From Manihot esculenta (taxonomy: Eukaryota; Streptophyta; Magnoliopsida; Malpighiales; Euphorbiaceae), in NCBI RefSeq assembly GCF_001659605.2, contig NC_035162.2:29578153-29642152 (forward strand): DNA of 64,000 bases. Direction: 5' to 3'. Below are positions 44,018 through 54,955 of this stretch, piece after piece. The stretch's first letter is position 1. Each line of letters opens with the position of its first letter. The position numbers and the translations under genes were made by a program. The notes below the pieces were generated by a model. The model was not told where the DNA came from, searched no databases, and saw only the letters and a program-made list of their open reading frames with translations.

Positions 44018-45238
44018 TTAAGTAATTGGGGGAGGAAAAAGGGTCCCAACAGAATTAAGTGAATAGTGTAGCACGCCTTTTGATTTAGTCATAACCCATC
44101 TTATTTCTTTCATGTACTCGTGAAGTAACATGATCAGTTTCTCCTCTTTCAGATGAGGTGTGCCTCTAGCCCTTATGTTTGCATTTTTTAGCACTTCGAG
44201 CTTCAATTGATATTTCTCCATATGTAGCTGCAGTTTAGCATTGAGTTCGGGCAAAACAAATTCTACCTTATCTGGAGGCTTGGGCAAGCATAGATCTACA
44301 TGCTCCTTTGGTTTGGGTGCTTGGAATACCATTTGTTCCTTGTGAGCCTGGGCTGTTTGCATTGGAAGACTGAAAGGAGTTTCAGATTCTTCTTTCTGCG
44401 CAGAACTTACCTGAAAGGGAGGCGGAAGACCACTGATCTGCGATTGAAGCTGAAAGGACACAACTGAAAGGCTTTCAGGTACTCCTTCTTGCGCAAGGTT
44501 GGTCTGCAATGGGAGGCTGGAAGGAGTTTCATGCGATGGAAGCTGAAGAAGTGTGACTGGAAGTGTTGCAGGACTGTCCTGCGCAAGGTTGATCTGCGCA
44601 CCAAGCTGAAGTGGTGCGATCTGCTTCTGTTCATTCTGCGCATGGCTGCAGTCCACCTGTTGGATGCAACAGTCAGTTTCTTTCAGTTCTGGCTCTTTCT
44701 GGCTCTCTTTCCTGCAAGGATCATCATTTAGCATATCATTTTGATTTACATAAAAAACATCTTGGCTCATAAAATCAATGATATCTAAAGCAACAAGTTC
44801 TGTTTGATCAGTTTGATTGGACAAACTATCTTCTGGTTGGGTTTCTTCAGCAACTTGTTCTTGTACTTGCCATCTTTCATCATCAGCTTGACGCTCTTCC
44901 TCTTTTCTTACCATGTCTTCTCTCCATTTGGCGGCTACTCGATCCACTTCCTGTTGGAAATTGTGCAAAGTCTCCAACATCTTATAAAGATTAGTTCTGG
45001 TATCTTCAGGTATTGCATATCTCGGCTGTCCATAGAATCTTTCACATGCATGTACTTGTTGGAGTTGTTGTTCTTCAAAAGCTTGTTCAGCTTGGTCTAT
45101 AACAAAACTTCTCATAGCAGCGATTTGTTCATAAAGTTCCACAAGGCGGAAAGGTGTACTTACCGCGTCTTGTTCTATGGTTAAATCTTTCAATAAAGAT
45201 GTTAGAAAAGAAAGATCAGATCTACTTACCTCATCCAT
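44018..45238 (-). CDS. unit 3 ORF, unknown protein, 406 aa
   Basis: Full-length family protein, nearly identical to the unit 2 and unit 7 copies. It is preceded by a perfect tRNA-Asp site and an A-run leader, making unit 3 the best-preserved minus-strand unit. Function unknown; see unit 2 for the layout of the protein. Confidence 0.75.
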   Translation of the reverse strand: MDEVSRSDLSFLTSLLKDLTIEQDAVSTPFRLVELYEQIAAMRSFVIDQAEQAFEEQQLQQVHACERFYGQPRYAIPEDTRTNLYKMLETLHNFQQEVDRVAAKWREDMVRKEEERQADDERWQVQEQVAEETQPEDSLSNQTDQTELVALDIIDFMSQDVFYVNQNDMLNDDPCRKESQKEPELKETDCCIQQVDCSHAQNEQKQIAPLQLGAQINLAQDSPATLPVTLLQLPSHETPSSLPLQTNLAQEGVPESLSVVSFQLQSQISGLPPPFQVSSAQKEESETPFSLPMQTAQAHKEQMVFQAPKPKEHVDLCLPKPPDKVEFVLPELNAKLQLHMEKYQLKLEVLKNANIRARGTPHLKEEKLIMLLHEYMKEIRWVMTKSKGVLHYSLNSVGTLFPPPIT

Positions 45239-45355
45239 GATTCAGATGTGCGATTGAGATGTTTCAGAAGATGGTCTGCGATGACGTGCTCTCTTTTTTT
45301 TTTTTTTTTTTTTTTAAATTTGGTCCTGAAAGAAAAACAAATAAGTTAAATCAAT

Positions 45356-45373
45356 TCCCCGGCAACGGCGCCA
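45356..45373 (-). promoter_or_regulatory. tRNA-Asp primer-binding site, unit 3
   Basis: Perfect 18-nt match to the tRNA-Asp type site, TGGCGCCGTTGCCGGGGA on the element strand, 4 bp from LTR 4. Confidence 0.92.
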
Positions 45374-45377
45374 ATTT

Positions 45378-47502
45378 TGACAAAACGGTTGTCGAAGCCG
45401 GTCAAAATAAATAACCTTTTTAACTACCAACAATATTAAAACTGTAGACAGTGGTAAAAGGATCGTATCCACAGGGAATTGATACTTATTTACCTTCCTT
45501 GAGTAGACCAAATGAACAAACAGAAAATAAATAAACAATGAAAATAAATTGCGAGTAAAGTAAATAAGGGGGGTTTGAGATTGATTTGATTAAACTAATG
45601 GTGGAAACAATAAAGTAAAGCAAATAATAAAAATAAAGAGAAAACAAATAAGAGAAAAGCTCTAGTTGAAGATTCGGATTCACTTTAAGTTGATGGGATT
45701 GATCATTGACTCATATGTTCCTTTGTTGATTCAATAAATTGGCCATGGAGATTGAAGAAGCTTCTCACATCCATTATCTCTCTTTTAGGTTAAATCAATT
45801 AGGGATAGTCCTCCAATTAATTACTAATTAACAATTGCCAAAGAACGTCTTTGAGCCACAGGCCTTATACAATAGTCAATCGCATATATAAATAGAGAGA
45901 ACCAATTCTAGTCACCCACATGCATGGAGACAACACTAGATCATGCAATTTCCTTGGTTTTTACACCAAGTGTTCTTATATTTGAGCAATCCAAGCAAAT
46001 ACGGACTAAGATTATTCAAACAACAATATATTACCTTGAAATCAAAGATCAATAGAGATCCGCACGACAAAGCAATAATATCTTAAAGCACCAAATTACA
46101 TGAATATTGAAAAGCAACTAAAGATTAACCATGTAGTTCAAGTCTCTCAATCCAAAAATACAACCAAAGTTTCACCAAATCCTCAACTAGAAAAAAGGTT
46201 TCAGCCACTCATGGCTGAAACAAAAACTAAAAATAAAGAAAGGAAGAAAAAGAGAAGATGTCACTTGCAATCCCGTAGGTGTCTCCCAAGGGGAGTGTCC
46301 GGGCCCTCTAGAGGCTTCTTATGTGGCTTTTTATAGTTGAAAAGTGTTGCCCTAGGTCATACTTACTGCCCAAGAGGTATTTTCTGCCCAAGATGTGTCT
46401 GAAAAGGAAAGAATCGCGCTTTTCGGCTTCAGAAGGAAGGCTGCGCGAAAATGCACTGCTGAAGGAAGTTGGTGCGCGCGGTTTGGTCTCAGAAAGGGAA
46501 GGAGGCGCAGATTGTGCTTCCTAAATAAGTTTAGATGCTGACCTTGCTTCCTAATTAGTGTAGAGGCTGCCCAAGGTGCTGCCCATGTGCAACTTGCTGC
46601 CCAAGTTGTTGCAAAAGAGGAAAGAATCGGGCTGCAAGGCTTCAAAAGGAAGTTGGCGCGCAGATTGCCTTCAGAATAGGAAAGGAGCGTACCTTGTGCT
46701 TGAAAAGGAAGGAAGAGCGATCCAAGGCTGCCAATAGAGGAAGAAAAGTCGTGGCTTGATGTTCATAAGGAAATATGCACGTACCAAGGCTTTCAGAAGA
46801 GGAAGGATGCACAGATCGTGCTTCCAGAAGAGGTGGCGCGCGCATGGATTGCAGAATAGGCAGGAGAATGCAGTCATTAATGTGCAGAAGTGGAAAGATA
46901 TCTGTCCAGTCTTTCCTTTTTAGGTGGAGCCTTCATTTGAATTTTAAACGCTGAACGCAGAAGAGGCAAGTGTGCCTTGATGAGACCTTGCTGCCTAAAT
47001 TGGAAGATTTGACTGCTGCAGTACGTGCACATCTTTGAATAAGGAAAGAAAGATCTGTGATTTGAAATTCAAATAATTTCCTGACTGAGCTTTCCTTATT
47101 TGCTTTTGTCTCTGCACTTTCCTCATTTGAAGACTTTCCTTTTCTGAAAACTTGTCTTATTTGAAAACTTTCCTTTCTTAGCACATGTTCTAAATAAGGC
47201 AGGAAAGATTCTGCAGTTCGAATTTCAAACAGTTTGCTGACTGTGCTTTCTGACTCTTTCCTTATTTGGCACTTTCCATATATGAAGACTTTCCTTATTT
47301 GGAACTTTCCATATATGAAAACTTTCCTTTTCTGGAACTTTCCATATTTGGCACTTTTTGGCAGTTTTAAGAGCATTTTCTCCAGATTGTCTCTTTACAC
47401 CTAATATCTGCAAAACTTGGTTAAAACCACAAAATTAGGTAGAAAAGGTGTAAATAAACATCAAGATTATCATGATAAAGTGGGCTAAATTATGCTCTGT
47501 CA
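45378..47502 (-). repeat. LTR 4 of the array
   Basis: 2,125 bp, TGACAAAACGG to ATTATGCTCTGTCA, second subfamily. TATA box at 46327-46335 (minus strand). Near its 5' end (about 47270-47345) are 33-bp repeats with the core GGAAAGTTCC. Confidence 0.9.
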
Positions 47503-48542
47503 AATACCCCCACACCTAACCTTTTGCTTGTCCTCAAGCAAACAAACATAGTCAAATAAACTCTCTTTGCTTTGATCCTTTATGTCCACTTAAGTTCTTA
47601 CTCTAAACCCCTATTTTGAAGCATTGCAATAAAGAATATATGCATCAAGGTTACTTACCTCTTTCCTTGTTTCCCTTTACTTACCATGGCTAGGATCGGT
47701 TTTACTCAAGAGAGACCTTGCACACATTAAAACTGTAGGTGTGGTGAAAGACTGATTTGCACAATCATTAATGTGCAGAAGTGGAAGACTGATTTGTGTT
47801 GGAAGCTGAAAGGACGCGCCTGAGAGGATTTCAGGTACTCCTTCTTGCGCAAGATTGATCTGAAGAGGTGTGATTGGCTCTCCTTTGTTCTGTGCATGTT
47901 CGCAGTCCACCTGTTGGATGTAACAGTTAGTTTCTTTCAATTCTGGTTCTTTTTGGCTCTCTTCCCTGCAAGGATCATTGTTTAGTATATCATCTTGATT
48001 TGTATAAAAAATATCTTTGCTCAAATAATCAATGATATCTAAATCAACAATAGGTTCTGTTTGATCAGTTTGTTTGGACAAACAGTGTTCTGGTTGTGTT
48101 TCTTTAGCAACTTGTTTTTGCACTTGCCATCTTTCATCATCAGCTTGACGCTCTTCCTCTTTTCTTACCATGTCTTCTCTCCATTTGGCGGCTACTCGAT
48201 CCACTTCCTGTTGGAAATTGTGCAAAGTCTCCAACATCTTATAAAGATTAGTTCTAGTATCTTCAGGTATTGCATATCTCGGCTGTCCATAGAATCTTTC
48301 ACATGCATGTACTTGTTGGAGTTGTTGTTCTTCAAAAGCTTGTTCAGCTTGGTCTATAACAAAATTTCTCATGGCAGCGATTTGTTCATAAAGTTCCGCA
48401 AGGCGAAAAGCTGTACTTACCGCATCTTGTTCTATGGTTAAATCTTTCAATAAAGATGTTAGAAAAGAAAGATCAGATCTACTTACCTCACCCATGATTC
48501 AGATGTGCAATTGAGATGTTTCAGAAGATGGTTCTGCGCAGA
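47503..48542 (-). other. unit 4 internal region, heavily deleted
   Basis: Keeps the polypurine tract and about 200 bp of 3' non-coding sequence, then jumps at about 47730-47790 through an LTR scrap into the middle of the ORF. Its primer site, leader and the adjoining half of LTR 5 are gone; the junction at about 48540 joins the ORF leader directly to LTR sequence. Confidence 0.75.
47677..48495 (-). pseudogene. unit 4 ORF, truncated and chimeric, 272 aa
   Basis: Starts MGEVSRSDLSFL and follows the unit 6 subfamily (AELYEQIAAMRNF, QKQVAKETQPEHC, LSKDIFYTNQDD) to 'FQLPTQIS'. The last 40 or so residues then come from unrelated LTR and non-coding sequence. The conserved C-terminal region is missing. 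It forms part of the left arm of the large palindrome. Confidence 0.75.
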
Positions 48543-49698
48543 GTGCCCTAGGTCATACTTACTGTCCAAGAGGTATTTTCTGCCCAAGATATGTCTGAAA
48601 AGGAAAGATTCGCGTTTTTCGGCTTCAGAAGGAAGGCTGCGCGAAAATGCACTGCTGAAGGAAGTTGGTGCGCGCGGTTTGGTCTCAGAAAGGGAAGGAG
48701 GCACAGATTGTGCTTCCTAAATAAGTTTAGATGCTGACCTTGCTTCCTAATTAGTGTAGAGGCTGCCCAAGGTGCTGCCCATGTGCAACTTGCTGCCCAA
48801 GTTGTTGCAAAAGAGGAAAGAATCGGACTGCAAGGCTTCAGAAGGAAGTTGGCGTGCAGATTGCCTTCAGAATAGGAAAGGAGCGTACCTTGTGCTTGAA
48901 AAGGAAGGAAGAGCGATCCAAGGCTGCCAATAGAGGAAGAAAAGTCGTGGCTTGATGTTCATAAGGAAATATGCACGTACCAAGGCTTTCAGAAGAGGAA
49001 GGACGCACGGATCATGCTTCCAGAAGAGGTGGCGCATGCATGGATTGCAAAAGAGGCAGGAGAATGCAGTCATTAATGTGTAGAAGTGGAAAGATATCTG
49101 TCCAGTCTTTCCTTTTTAGGTGGAGCCTTCGTTTGAATTTTGAATGCTGAATGCAGAAGAGGAAGAGCATCTCCTTGAGATATTGCTGCCTAAACAGGAA
49201 GATATGACTGCTGCAGTGTGTGCACATCTTTTGAACAAGGAAAGAAAGATCTGCGATTTGAGTTTCAAATAATCTTCTGACTGAGCTTTCCTTATTTGCT
49301 TTTGCTTCTGCACTTTCCTCATTTGAAGACTTTCCTTTTCTGAAAACTTGCCTTATTTGAAAACTTTCCTTTTTGGCTTCATGTTCTAAATAAGGCAGGA
49401 AAGATTCTGCAGTTTGAATTTCGGACAGTTTGCTGACTGTGCTTTCTGACTCTTTCCTTATTTGGCACTTTCCATATATGAAAACTTTCCTTATTTGGAA
49501 CTTTCCATATATGAAAACTTTCCTTTTCTGGAACTTTCCATATTTGACACTTTTTGGCAGTTTTAAGAGCATTTTCTCCAGATTGTCTTTTCACACCTAG
49601 TTTCTGCAAAACATGAACAAAACCACAAAATTAGGTATAAAAGGTGTAAATAAACATCAAGATTATCATGATAAAGTGGGCTAAATTATGCTCTGTCA
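48543..49698 (-). repeat. LTR 5, partial
   Basis: Only the half next to the LTR 5' end is present, ending ATTATGCTCTGTCA at 49698. It is the exact inverted partner of 50943-52098 in LTR 6 (coordinates sum to 100641), with only a handful of differences. Confidence 0.9.
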
Positions 49699-50546
49699 AA
49701 TACCCCCACACCTAACCTTTTGCTTGTCCTCAAGCAAACAAACACAGTTTGAACAAACTCTCTTCACTTTGATCCTTTATGTCCACTTAAGCTCTTACTC
49801 TAGACCCCTATTTTGAATCATTGCAATAAAGAATGTATGCATCAAGGTTACTTACCTCTTTCCTTGTTTCCCTTTACTTACCATGGCTAGGATCGGTTTT
49901 CCTCAAGAGAGACCATGCACATTATATGTTAAGACTTTTTCTGGCTTTTGATGTGACTTGCCCTTACCTTGAAGTACTTTATTCAGGCTTTTGCACTTTA
50001 GATCTTGCTTGGAAAAGTCACCAACCTATTTTTGATGTACTTTTAGATATTTCAGTTGGTCACCTATCCAAGTGGCTATTAGCCTTGTTCATAGTCTTTT
50101 GACCATTGGAACAGTTTTCTCGATTTTTTTTTTTGTGCTTTTGAGGGCTTTGCCTTTGCTGAATTTTCTTTCTCTCAATGATTTGGGCAAATCAACACCT
50201 GTTGCTAAATCAAGTCATGTTAAGTTCATTCACACAATTTCATTTTTGTCATCTTCAATCGAGGGTCATCAGTATATTTTTCACCATTGGTAAGCTCCAA
50301 GATTCAATTCAAAAAGCAATTCCCAAACATGAATATATCTCATTGCAATTGATTCAACCTAGGTTTAAAGAGTCATCACATCAATGGGGTCATGGAAAGA
50401 AAGCTCATCCAACATAGTTCATTAATTTGAGTAAAGCAATAAAAAAAGAAGAAGACCGTGGTTGATCAAACACAAACTGAAAGGAAAACTAAAAAGAAAA
50501 CGCAAACTAAAAGAAAAAAACTGAAAGGAAAAATGTGTCAAAAAAA
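49699..50546 (-). other. unit 5 partial 3' region and palindrome loop
   Basis: Minus-strand 3' non-coding sequence: polypurine tract at the LTR, opposite-strand open stretch (49833-50102), then the CTTTCAG-rich region up to about 50540. There the sequence flips to the plus strand in the middle of the same region. No ORF of the main family is present. Confidence 0.75.
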
Positions 50547-50927
50547 CTATGAACAAGGCTAATAGCCACTTGGATAGGTGACCAACTGAAATATCTAAAA
50601 GTACATCAAAAATAGGTTGGTGACCTTTCCAAGCAAGATCTAAAGTGCAAAAGCCTGAATAAAGTACTTCAAGGTAAGGACAAGTCACATCAAAAGCCAG
50701 AAAAAGTCTTAACATATAATGTGCATGGTCTCTCTTGAGGAAAACCGATCCTAGCCATGGTAAGTAAAGGGAAACAAGGAAAGAGGTAAGTAACCTTGAT
50801 GCATACATTCTTTATTGCAATGATTCAAAATAGGGGTCTAGAGTAAGAGCTTAAGTGGACATAAAGGATCAAAGTGAAGAGAGTTTGTTCAAACTGTGTT
50901 TGTTTGCTTGAGGACAAGCAAAAGGTT

Positions 50928-50940
50928 AGGTGTGGGGGTA
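50928..50940 (+). promoter_or_regulatory. polypurine tract before LTR 6
   Basis: AGGTGTGGGGGTA preceded by CTTGAGGACAAGCAAAAGGTT. Equivalent sites stand at 57965-57977 (+) and 35105-35117 (-). It primes plus-strand synthesis in this family. Confidence 0.75.
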
Positions 50941-50942
50941 TT

Positions 50943-53150
50943 TGACAGAGCATAATTTAGCCCACTTTATCATGATAATCTTGATGTTTATTTACACCTT
51001 TTATACCTAATTTTGTGGTTTTGTTCATGTTTTGCAGAAACTAGGTGTGAAAAGACAATCTGGAGAAAATGCTCTTAAAACTGCCAAAAAGTGTCAAATA
51101 TGGAAAGTTCCAGAAAAGGAAAGTTTTCATATATGGAAAGTTCCAAATAAGGAAAGTTTTCATATATGGAAAGTGCCAAATAAGGAAAGAGTCAGAAAGC
51201 ACAGTCAGCAAACTGTCCGAAATTCAAACTGCAGAATCTTTCCTGCCTTATTTAGAACATGAAGCCAAAAAGGAAAGTTTTCAAATAAGGCAAGTTTTCA
51301 GAAAAGGAAAGTCTTCAAATGAGGAAAGTGCAGAAGCAAAAGCAAATAAGGAAAGCTCAGTCAGAAGATTATTTGAAACTCAAATCGCAGATCTTTCTTT
51401 CCTTGTTCAAAAGATGTGCACACACTGCAGCAGTCATATCTTCCTGTTTAGGCAGCAATATCTCAAGGAGATGCTCTTCCTCTTCTGCATTCAGCATTCA
51501 AAATTCAAACGAAGGCTCCACCTAAAAAGGAAAGACTGGACAGATATCTTTCCACTTCTACACATTAATGACTGCATTCTCCTGCCTCTTTTGCAATCCA
51601 TGCATGCGCCACCTCTTCTGGAAGCATGATCCGTGCGTCCTTCCTCTTCTGAAAGCCTTGGTACGTGCATATTTCCTTATGAACATCAAGCCACGACTTT
51701 TCTTCCTCTATTGGCAGCCTTGGATCGCTCTTCCTTCCTTTTCAAGCACAAGGTACGCTCCTTTCCTGTTCTGAAGGCAATCTGCACGCCAACTTCCTTC
51801 TGAAGCCTTGCAGTCCGATTCTTTCCTCTTTTGCAACAACTTGGGCAGCAAGTTGCACATGGGCAGCACCTTGGGCAGCCTCTACACTAATTAGGAAGCA
51901 AGGTCAGCATCTAAACTTATTTAGGAAGCACAATATGTGCCTCCTTCCCTTTCTGAGACCAAACCGCGCGCACCAACTTCCTTCAGCAGTGCATTTTCGC
52001 GCAGCCTTCCTTCTGAAGCCGAAAAACGCGATTCTTTCCTTTTCAGACACATCTTGGGCAGAAAATACCTCTTGGACAGTAAGTATGACCTAGGGCAACA
52101 CTTTTCAACTATAACAAGCCACATAAGAAGCCTCTATATGGTCTTTACACTCCCCCCGGGAGACACCTGCGGGATTGCAAGCGACACCATCTCTCCTTCT
52201 TCCTTTCTTTATTTTTTTATTTTATTTTTTGTTTCAGCCATGAGAGGCTGAAACCCTTTTATTCTAGTTGAAGATGAAGTGAAGCTTTAGTTGTTTTGTG
52301 GATTGAGAGACTTGATTAAACATTGTTTATCTTTTGGTTGTTCAATATTTATGCAATTTCATACTTGATTTCAATATTGCTTTGTTGTTTGGATCTACAT
52401 TGATTCTTGATTGCAAGGTAATTGATATTTGTTAGTTTGGAAAATTTTAAGTCCGTAATTGCTTGGATTGTTCAAACACAAGAACACTTGGTGCACCACC
52501 AAGGAAATTGCATGATCTAGTGTTGTCTCCATGCATGTGGGTGACTAGAATTGGTTCTCTCTATTTCTTTATGCGATTGACTATTGTAAAAGGCCTGAGG
52601 CTCAAAGACGTTCTTTGGCAATTGTTAATTAGTAATTAATTGGAGGACTTTCCCTAATTGATTTAATCTAAGGAGAGATAATGGAGGTGAGAAGCTTTTT
52701 CAATCTCCATGGCCAATTTATTGAATCAACAAAGGAACATATAAGTCAATGATCAATCCCATCAACTAAAGTGGATCTAATTCTTCAACTAGAGCTTTTC
52801 TCATTATTGTTTCCTCTTTTATTTTATTATTCGTTTATTTTATTGCTTTCAATATTATATTAATTAAATCAATCAATCTCAAAACCCCCCAATTTACTTT
52901 CAGTTATTTGGTTTCAGTTTATCTCGTTTTTAATTTATCCGTTTCAATTTTGTCTCATTTCAGTTTATCTCGTTTTCAGTTTTTTTCTTTTTCAGTTATT
53001 TTTGTTTTAGTTTATTTTATTGGTCTTAACAAGGAAGGTAAGTAAGTATCAATTCCCTGTGGATACGATCCTTTCACCACTATCTACAGTATTAATATTG
53101 TTGGTAGCTGAATTGATTATTTTTGACCGGTTTCGACAACCGCTCTGTCA
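50943..53150 (+). repeat. LTR 6 of the array, complete, plus strand
   Basis: 2,208 bp from TGACAGAGCATAATTTAG to CGACAACCGCTCTGTCA. TGACAGAGC and GCTCTGTCA form a 9-bp terminal inverted repeat. Three 33-bp units start at 51101, 51134 and 51167. The TATA position reads TATAACAAG (about 52112). Its last 700 bp differ from the other LTRs (repeated 'TTTCAGTTTATCTCGTTTT' near 52900-53000). Confidence 0.92.
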
Positions 53151-53154
53151 AAAT

Positions 53155-53172
53155 TGGCGCCGTTGCCGGGGA
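53155..53172 (+). promoter_or_regulatory. tRNA-Asp primer-binding site, unit 6
   Basis: TGGCGCCGTTGCCGGGGA, perfect, 4 bp after LTR 6. The leader then has 'TTTTTCTTTCAG' ending at 53202 (a good 3' splice site), an A-run at 53212-53229 and the ORF at 53283. Confidence 0.92.
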
Positions 53173-53282
53173 GTTGATCTAACTTGTTTATTTTTCTTTC
53201 AGGACCAAATTAAAAAAAAAAAAAAAAAAGAGCACTCTGCGCAGAACCATCTTCTGAAACATCTCAATTGCACATCTGAATC

Positions 53283-54407
53283 ATGGGTGAGGTAAGTAGA
53301 TCTGATCTTTCTTTTCTAACATCTTTATTGAAAGATTTAACCATAGAACAAGATGCGGTAAGTACAGCTTTTCGCCTTGCGGAACTTTATGAACAAATCG
53401 CTGCCATGAGAAATTTTGTTATAGACCAAGCTGAACAAGCTTTTGAAGAACAACAACTCCAACAAGTACATGCATGTGAAAGATTCTATGGACAGCCGAG
53501 ATATGCAATACCTGAAGATACTAGAACTAATCTTTATAAGATGTTGGAGACTTTGCACAATTTCCAACAGGAAGTGGATCGAGTAGCCGCCAAATGGAGA
53601 GAAGACATGGTAAGAAAAGAGGAAGAGCGTCAAGCTGATGATGAAAGATGGCAAGTGCAAAAACAAGTTGCTAAAGAAACACAACCAGAACACTGTTTGT
53701 CCAAACAAACTGATCAAACAGAACCTGTTGTTGATTTAGATATCATTGATTATTTGAGCAAAGATATTTTTTATACAAATCAAGATGATATACTAAACAA
53801 TGATCCTTGCAGGGAAGAGAGCCAAAAAGAACCAGAACTGAAAGAAACTAACTGTTACATCCAACAGGTGGACTGCGAACATGCACAGAACAAAGGAGAG
53901 CCAATCACACCTCTTCAGATCAATCTTGCGCAAGAAGGAGTACCTGAAATCCTCTCAGGCGCGTCCTTTCAGCTTCCAACACAAATCAGTCTTCCACCTC
54001 AGTTAGGTCCTATGCAGAAGGAGGAAACTGAAACTCCTTTCATCCTTCCAATGCAAACAGTCCATGCTCACAAGGAACAAATGGCAGTCCAAGCACCTAA
54101 ACCAAAGGACCATGCAGATCAATGCTTTCCCAAATCTCTGGATAAGGTAGAATTTGTTTTGCCTGAACTTAATGCTAAATTGCAGTTAGCCATAGAGAAA
54201 CATGAATTGGAGTTCAAAGTTCTGCCCAATCATCTCAAGAATGCAAACATAAGGGCTAGAGGCACACCTCATCTGAAAGAGGAGATGCTAATCATGTTGC
54301 TTCATGAGTACATGAAAGAAACAAGATGGGTTATGACCAAGATAAAAGGCATCCTACACTTTATACTTAATTCTGTTGGGACTCTTTTTCCTTCCGCAAT
54401 TACCTGA
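53283..54407 (+). CDS. unit 6 ORF, unknown protein, 374 aa (second subfamily)
   Basis: Same family as the 406-aa copies but clearly diverged. The N-terminal 140 residues are highly similar (MGEVSRSDLSFLTSLL, ERFYGQPRYAIPEDTR). The middle is shorter and changed (LSKDIFYTNQDDILNNDPC, QNKGEPITPLQ). The C-terminal block is conserved ('KVEFVLPELNAKLQL', 'NIRARGTPHLKEE', 'LNSVGTLFP') with a few inserted residues ('PNHL'). Every length change keeps the frame and there is no stop, which points to selection on the protein in the past. Product unknown. Confidence 0.78.
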   Translation: MGEVSRSDLSFLTSLLKDLTIEQDAVSTAFRLAELYEQIAAMRNFVIDQAEQAFEEQQLQQVHACERFYGQPRYAIPEDTRTNLYKMLETLHNFQQEVDRVAAKWREDMVRKEEERQADDERWQVQKQVAKETQPEHCLSKQTDQTEPVVDLDIIDYLSKDIFYTNQDDILNNDPCREESQKEPELKETNCYIQQVDCEHAQNKGEPITPLQINLAQEGVPEILSGASFQLPTQISLPPQLGPMQKEETETPFILPMQTVHAHKEQMAVQAPKPKDHADQCFPKSLDKVEFVLPELNAKLQLAIEKHELEFKVLPNHLKNANIRARGTPHLKEEMLIMLLHEYMKETRWVMTKIKGILHFILNSVGTLFPSAIT

Positions 54408-54955
54408 GGCAAATTGCCAAGTGGATCGCACCAGACAACACCACACCAGGGGAGTACTCAGTTTCCTTTATTCTTTTATGTTTTCTATACATTAAGGACA
54501 ATGCATGATTTAGGTGTGGGGGTGCGGATCTCTGAAATTTTTAATTTTTTTGCTTTAGACACATTTTTCCTTTCAGTTTTTTTGACACATTTTTCCTTTC
54601 AGTTTTTTTCTTTTAGTTTGCGTTTTCTTTTTAGTTTTCCTTTCAGTTTGTGTTTGATCAACCACGGTCTTCTTCTTTTTTTATTGCTTTACTCAAATTA
54701 ATGAACTATGTTGGATGAGCTTTCTTTCCATGACCCCATTGATGTGATGACTTTTCAAACCTAGGTTGAATCAATTGCAATGAGATATATTCATGTTTGG
54801 GAATTGCTTTTTGAATTGAATCTTGGAGCTTACCCATGGTGAAAAATATACTGATGACCAAGGAACAAATGGTATTCCAAGCACCCAAACCAAAGGAGCA
54901 TGCAGATCTATGCTTGCCCAAGCCTCCAGATAAGGTAGAATTTGTTTTGCCCGAA
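54408..54955 (+). other. unit 6, 3' region with chimeric junctions
   Basis: First polypurine-like module at about 54507-54525, then CTTTCAG-rich repeats, including a local duplication of 'TTTTTTGACACATTTTTCC'. At about 54859 it jumps into a 95-bp scrap of the ORF ('KEQMVFQAPKPKEHADL' to 'FVLPE'), which ends at about 54955 against LTR sequence. The rest of the 3' region and the LTR start are missing. Confidence 0.75.

Larger units (their letters stand above)
47788..53990. repeat. large inverted repeat (palindrome) in the array
   Basis: Left arm 47788-50094, right arm 50547-53990, loop 50095-50546. Inner arms (48543-50094 and 50547-52098) pair base for base with constant coordinate sum 100641. 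Outer parts (47788-48540 and about 53236-53990) pair with sum 101778, because the left arm lacks about 1.14 kb (rest of the LTR, primer site, leader). Only a few mismatches were seen in the inner arms. Confidence 0.9.

Noticed and set aside
51069..51629. 186-codon frames with repeated IWKVPNKESFH phrases (also at 49012-49572)
   Set aside because: These are the 33-bp LTR repeats read through in one frame; the two copies are palindrome partners, so their agreement is not independent evidence of coding.
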